From positions 94,300-158,299 of the forward strand of contig JARKQY010000023.1 of NCBI GenBank assembly GCA_029974635.1: DNA of 64,000 nt, in the 5' to 3' direction. The position numbers and the translations under genes are program-made. Below are positions 61,947 through 64,000 of the stretch, in pieces; within the stretch, counting starts at the first letter, position 1, and each line of letters starts with the position of its first letter. The notes below the pieces were generated by a model, which was not told the origin of the DNA, ran no database searches, and saw nothing but the letters and a program-made list of their open reading frames with translations. The DNA is from Bacillota bacterium (lineage in GTDB: Bacteria > Bacillota > UBA4882 > UBA8346).

Positions 61947-64000
61947 GTGAGCATTTTAGGGCGTATCAAAGTGGTCATGGCGATATTTTTGAGCATCAGC
62001 GGAGCTTTAATTTTGACAGTTCCCAGCGGGGCGGCACTAGAGATTGAAACTTTGCGTATTACTTCTACTGGAAATGAACCGAAGGTCTATGAGTTTATTT
62101 TATCAATGGACCAGACGGTTTATGTCGAGGGCACCTCGCTAGGTCCCGGACAGCCTACCGGCGGATATCTGCGGATCAAACGGGATGGTAATGAGATCCA
62201 ATCAATTACGGCGCCGGAATGTTACCTACCCGCCGGCGCTTATACTATTGAAGTTAATGCAGGCACCTATGTGACCTCACCGAGTGTAGGTGAGAATGGC
62301 GGCGGCCGTCTTGTTACCAATAAAATTGATACTGAAATTACATATATGAGGTCGGGTAATTTAGTCCGCTTTTCCCATACGGGGATCGGTTCATCGGCTA
62401 CGCGGCGCTTTACACCGAAAATCACGACGAGAATCAATTACAAGTGTGGTTTTGATTGGTATAGCGGGGACTATGCCGCTTCATATCTCAGATTAGGCTA
62501 TTTTAAAATTATCAATGAGTCCAACGGGACCACAATTGCGCACATCATCGCGAAAGTGGGAGGGAACCCGGCAATAACCGACAGTTTTGTTGCATATGCA
62601 GGTAATACATATGCCATAACGATTTTTGGCGGTTCCCACTACAACTATCATGGCCCTGGGGAAGCGCGCACCACCCGGATGGATGTCTGCTACAACGACA
62701 CCCCGCCCACTATGATATTAACATCCCCCCAAGACAACCAATGGGTCAAAGGGACCCCGAATTCCAGCGTCAATTTACAACTAGCCTTAAACAATCCGGT
62801 AAATATAGCGGCAACCCCCGATACTCAATTGAAATTCTATCAACAACTCAATGGCGGGACCGGAACTTCTTTTTCCACCATACCATACACTGAAAGCGCC
62901 AGCCGCCAATGGCCGGTTCCGGCGGATACCAGCGGGGAATACCAAATATATGCCCAACTCTGGGAAGGGAATTTCAATACCGGAGTCCAGAGCAACAAAA
63001 TCCGCATCAAGGTGGATAACACTCCCCCGGCGCTGGCGGCGAGCCTATCAGCGCCGTCGTCCGGCGGCAATATCTACTATCCCGGGAGCGATACCGCGCT
63101 AACCGTCACTTACACGGCCACGGACGCTCAATCCGGGTTGCAAAAAATGGCAACCCGGATCACCGGGAGAAGCGACGACCTATCCCCGGAACTCAATAAC
63201 CTGAACGGCGCAGCCAGCAAGTCGGGAGCAATTACTATTAACGAACTGCCCGCCGCTCCGGGGACATATACCTTGACCGTAAAGGCGACGGATCGCGCCG
63301 GAAACGAAACCAGCCGAGCGCTCACCATCCGAATCGGAGGCCTAAAGACCCTGTTTTCCGGCAATATCGGGATTCAGCCGCCGCCTGCCCCTGAAGGCTA
63401 CACCAATGCTCCGGCGATAACCTGCTCCTGGAACCCGATAGCCGACGTCAATATCGATAAATACTACCTAAAAGTCGAGTCAACCGCTGATAACCAGGAA
63501 TGGACCACCGAACTGGACTGGACTATGCGGAATCATACCCAAACCAGCTACACTTATCAGGTCCCAGTCACCAGCAACGGAAAGCGAATCAGATTTTCCG
63601 TCAAAGCGGTGGACAGCGACGGCAATATGCATATTATCAGCCAAAGTATCATCAGCGACCGGACAGTCCCGAACGTGGCCACCTTGGCCGCCAGGTTCCA
63701 GACCGGCAATCATCCTGATACCGGGAAGGCCGTATTGGCCTGGGACCTGGTCAACGACAACCCGGTAAACATGGCCAACCCCGGCTCAGGCATTGAGCGT
63801 TATGAAACCGCCCTGACCACCGGGGCAGCCCAGCCGGATAGCGCCGCGCTGCAAACGATAAGCCCCCATCAGCAAACATACGCCTATCCGAACCTATCAT
63901 CCGGCGGAGAATACCAGCTATGGATCCGGGCCGTCGATAAAGCCGGAAACACCGGGGCTTGGACCACCAGCGGACCTTTCCCCAACTTCGTCATCTCCGG
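61947..64000 (+). CDS. Large exported Ig/Fn3-like repeat protein, cut by window end
   Basis: An open frame from GTG 61947 (site CAGGGGGAG) to the last base, 684 codons with no stop. Residues 1-29 form a signal peptide (cleavage near SGA). The first part (30-235) is unassigned beta-rich sequence. From about 250 come Ig-like units opening with TPPTMILTSPQDNQWV and NTPPALAASLSAP, each with TDAQSGLQKM or TDRAGNET turns, then Fn3-like units (AITCSWNPIADVNIDKYYLKVES, KAVLAWDLVNDNP, LWIRAVDKAGNTG). Such proteins are surface or adhesion modules. From about 62,550 codons are strongly C-ending and GC-rich, unlike the start of the gene and its neighbours. The 3' end is outside the window. Confidence 0.85.
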   Translation, partial: MSILGRIKVVMAIFLSISGALILTVPSGAALEIETLRITSTGNEPKVYEFILSMDQTVYVEGTSLGPGQPTGGYLRIKRDGNEIQSITAPECYLPAGAYTIEVNAGTYVTSPSVGENGGGRLVTNKIDTEITYMRSGNLVRFSHTGIGSSATRRFTPKITTRINYKCGFDWYSGDYAASYLRLGYFKIINESNGTTIAHIIAKVGGNPAITDSFVAYAGNTYAITIFGGSHYNYHGPGEARTTRMDVCYNDTPPTMILTSPQDNQWVKGTPNSSVNLQLALNNPVNIAATPDTQLKFYQQLNGGTGTSFSTIPYTESASRQWPVPADTSGEYQIYAQLWEGNFNTGVQSNKIRIKVDNTPPALAASLSAPSSGGNIYYPGSDTALTVTYTATDAQSGLQKMATRITGRSDDLSPELNNLNGAASKSGAITINELPAAPGTYTLTVKATDRAGNETSRALTIRIGGLKTLFSGNIGIQPPPAPEGYTNAPAITCSWNPIADVNIDKYYLKVESTADNQEWTTELDWTMRNHTQTSYTYQVPVTSNGKRIRFSVKAVDSDGNMHIISQSIISDRTVPNVATLAARFQTGNHPDTGKAVLAWDLVNDNPVNMANPGSGIERYETALTTGAAQPDSAALQTISPHQQTYAYPNLSSGGEYQLWIRAVDKAGNTGAWTTSGPFPNFVIS

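Noticed and set aside
62840..63718. Several short frames on both strands near the window end
   Set aside because: They lie inside the continuous plus-strand frame from 61947 that is open to the last base.
1..64000. CRISPR arrays, tRNA or rRNA genes, prophage or integrase genes
   Set aside because: No regularly spaced repeats, no cloverleaf or rRNA signatures and no integrase motifs were noticed on reading; a tRNAscan and CRISPR finder run would settle it.

Overview
The window reads as a spore-forming, anaerobic member of the Firmicutes (Bacillota) that probably has an outer membrane. Sporulation ancestry shows in a yabM/spoVB-like flippase, mazG, spoIID-like, yabP and yabQ cluster. Anaerobic life is suggested by a superoxide reductase (desulfoferrodoxin). 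A diderm envelope is suggested by a 973-residue exported protein whose middle looks like a beta-barrel, and by two ABC solute-binding proteins that lack a lipobox. GC content of typical genes is in the mid-40s percent. I cannot name the species; Hydrogenispora/Limnochordia-type lineages would fit but this is not shown.

Layout. 0.2-12 kb: envelope and housekeeping genes (exported NEW3/barrel/SdrD-like protein, FadR-type regulator, DUF4015 glycosidase-like protein, phosphodiesterase, DUF896, DUF4363-DUF421 pair, YlbF, and an exported Ca-loop protein followed by an active/inactive M16 peptidase pair). 12.0-16.3 kb: an AT-rich accessory island (HAD phosphatase, IS256-type relic, orphan histidine kinase, CPBP protease). 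16.4-19.7 kb: MarR regulator with superoxide reductase, M20 peptidase, DUF554. 20-30.8 kb: ion-motive block, with a K+-independent-type membrane pyrophosphatase and an 11-gene Mrp-type antiporter operon in the A-to-H order of MBH complexes. 31-38 kb: sporulation cluster, CAP-domain protein and a small membrane protein. 38-51.7 kb: beta-glucoside/cellodextrin-type sugar block, with two GH94 phosphorylases and a LacI regulator under a consensus promoter with an overlapping operator, facing a kinase, CUT1-type ABC transporter with two binding proteins, and a LuxR-type response regulator.

52-61.7 kb holds the most unusual locus. A 2002-residue protein joins a YcgR/PilZ-like (cyclic-di-GMP receptor type) N-terminus and an unassigned, possibly GNAT-like, region to a complete single-module NRPS (C-A-T) ending in a thioester reductase. 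It is followed by a membrane histidine kinase and by a response regulator with an HD-GYP (c-di-GMP phosphodiesterase) output. Base composition drops sharply to AT-rich near 53.8 kb, at the start of the NRPS part, and returns sharply near 59.21 kb, inside the kinase just after its sensor. The synthetase module and the sensor therefore look like one exchangeable cassette set between conserved host-like PilZ and transmitter parts. This resembles pheromone-receptor allelic cassettes such as comQXP. I infer a self-contained small-molecule signalling system linked to c-di-GMP.

The window ends inside a large exported Ig/Fn3-like repeat protein (from 61,947) that runs off the end. No tRNA, rRNA or CRISPR array was seen. 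A dispersed intergenic repeat occurs at least five times.
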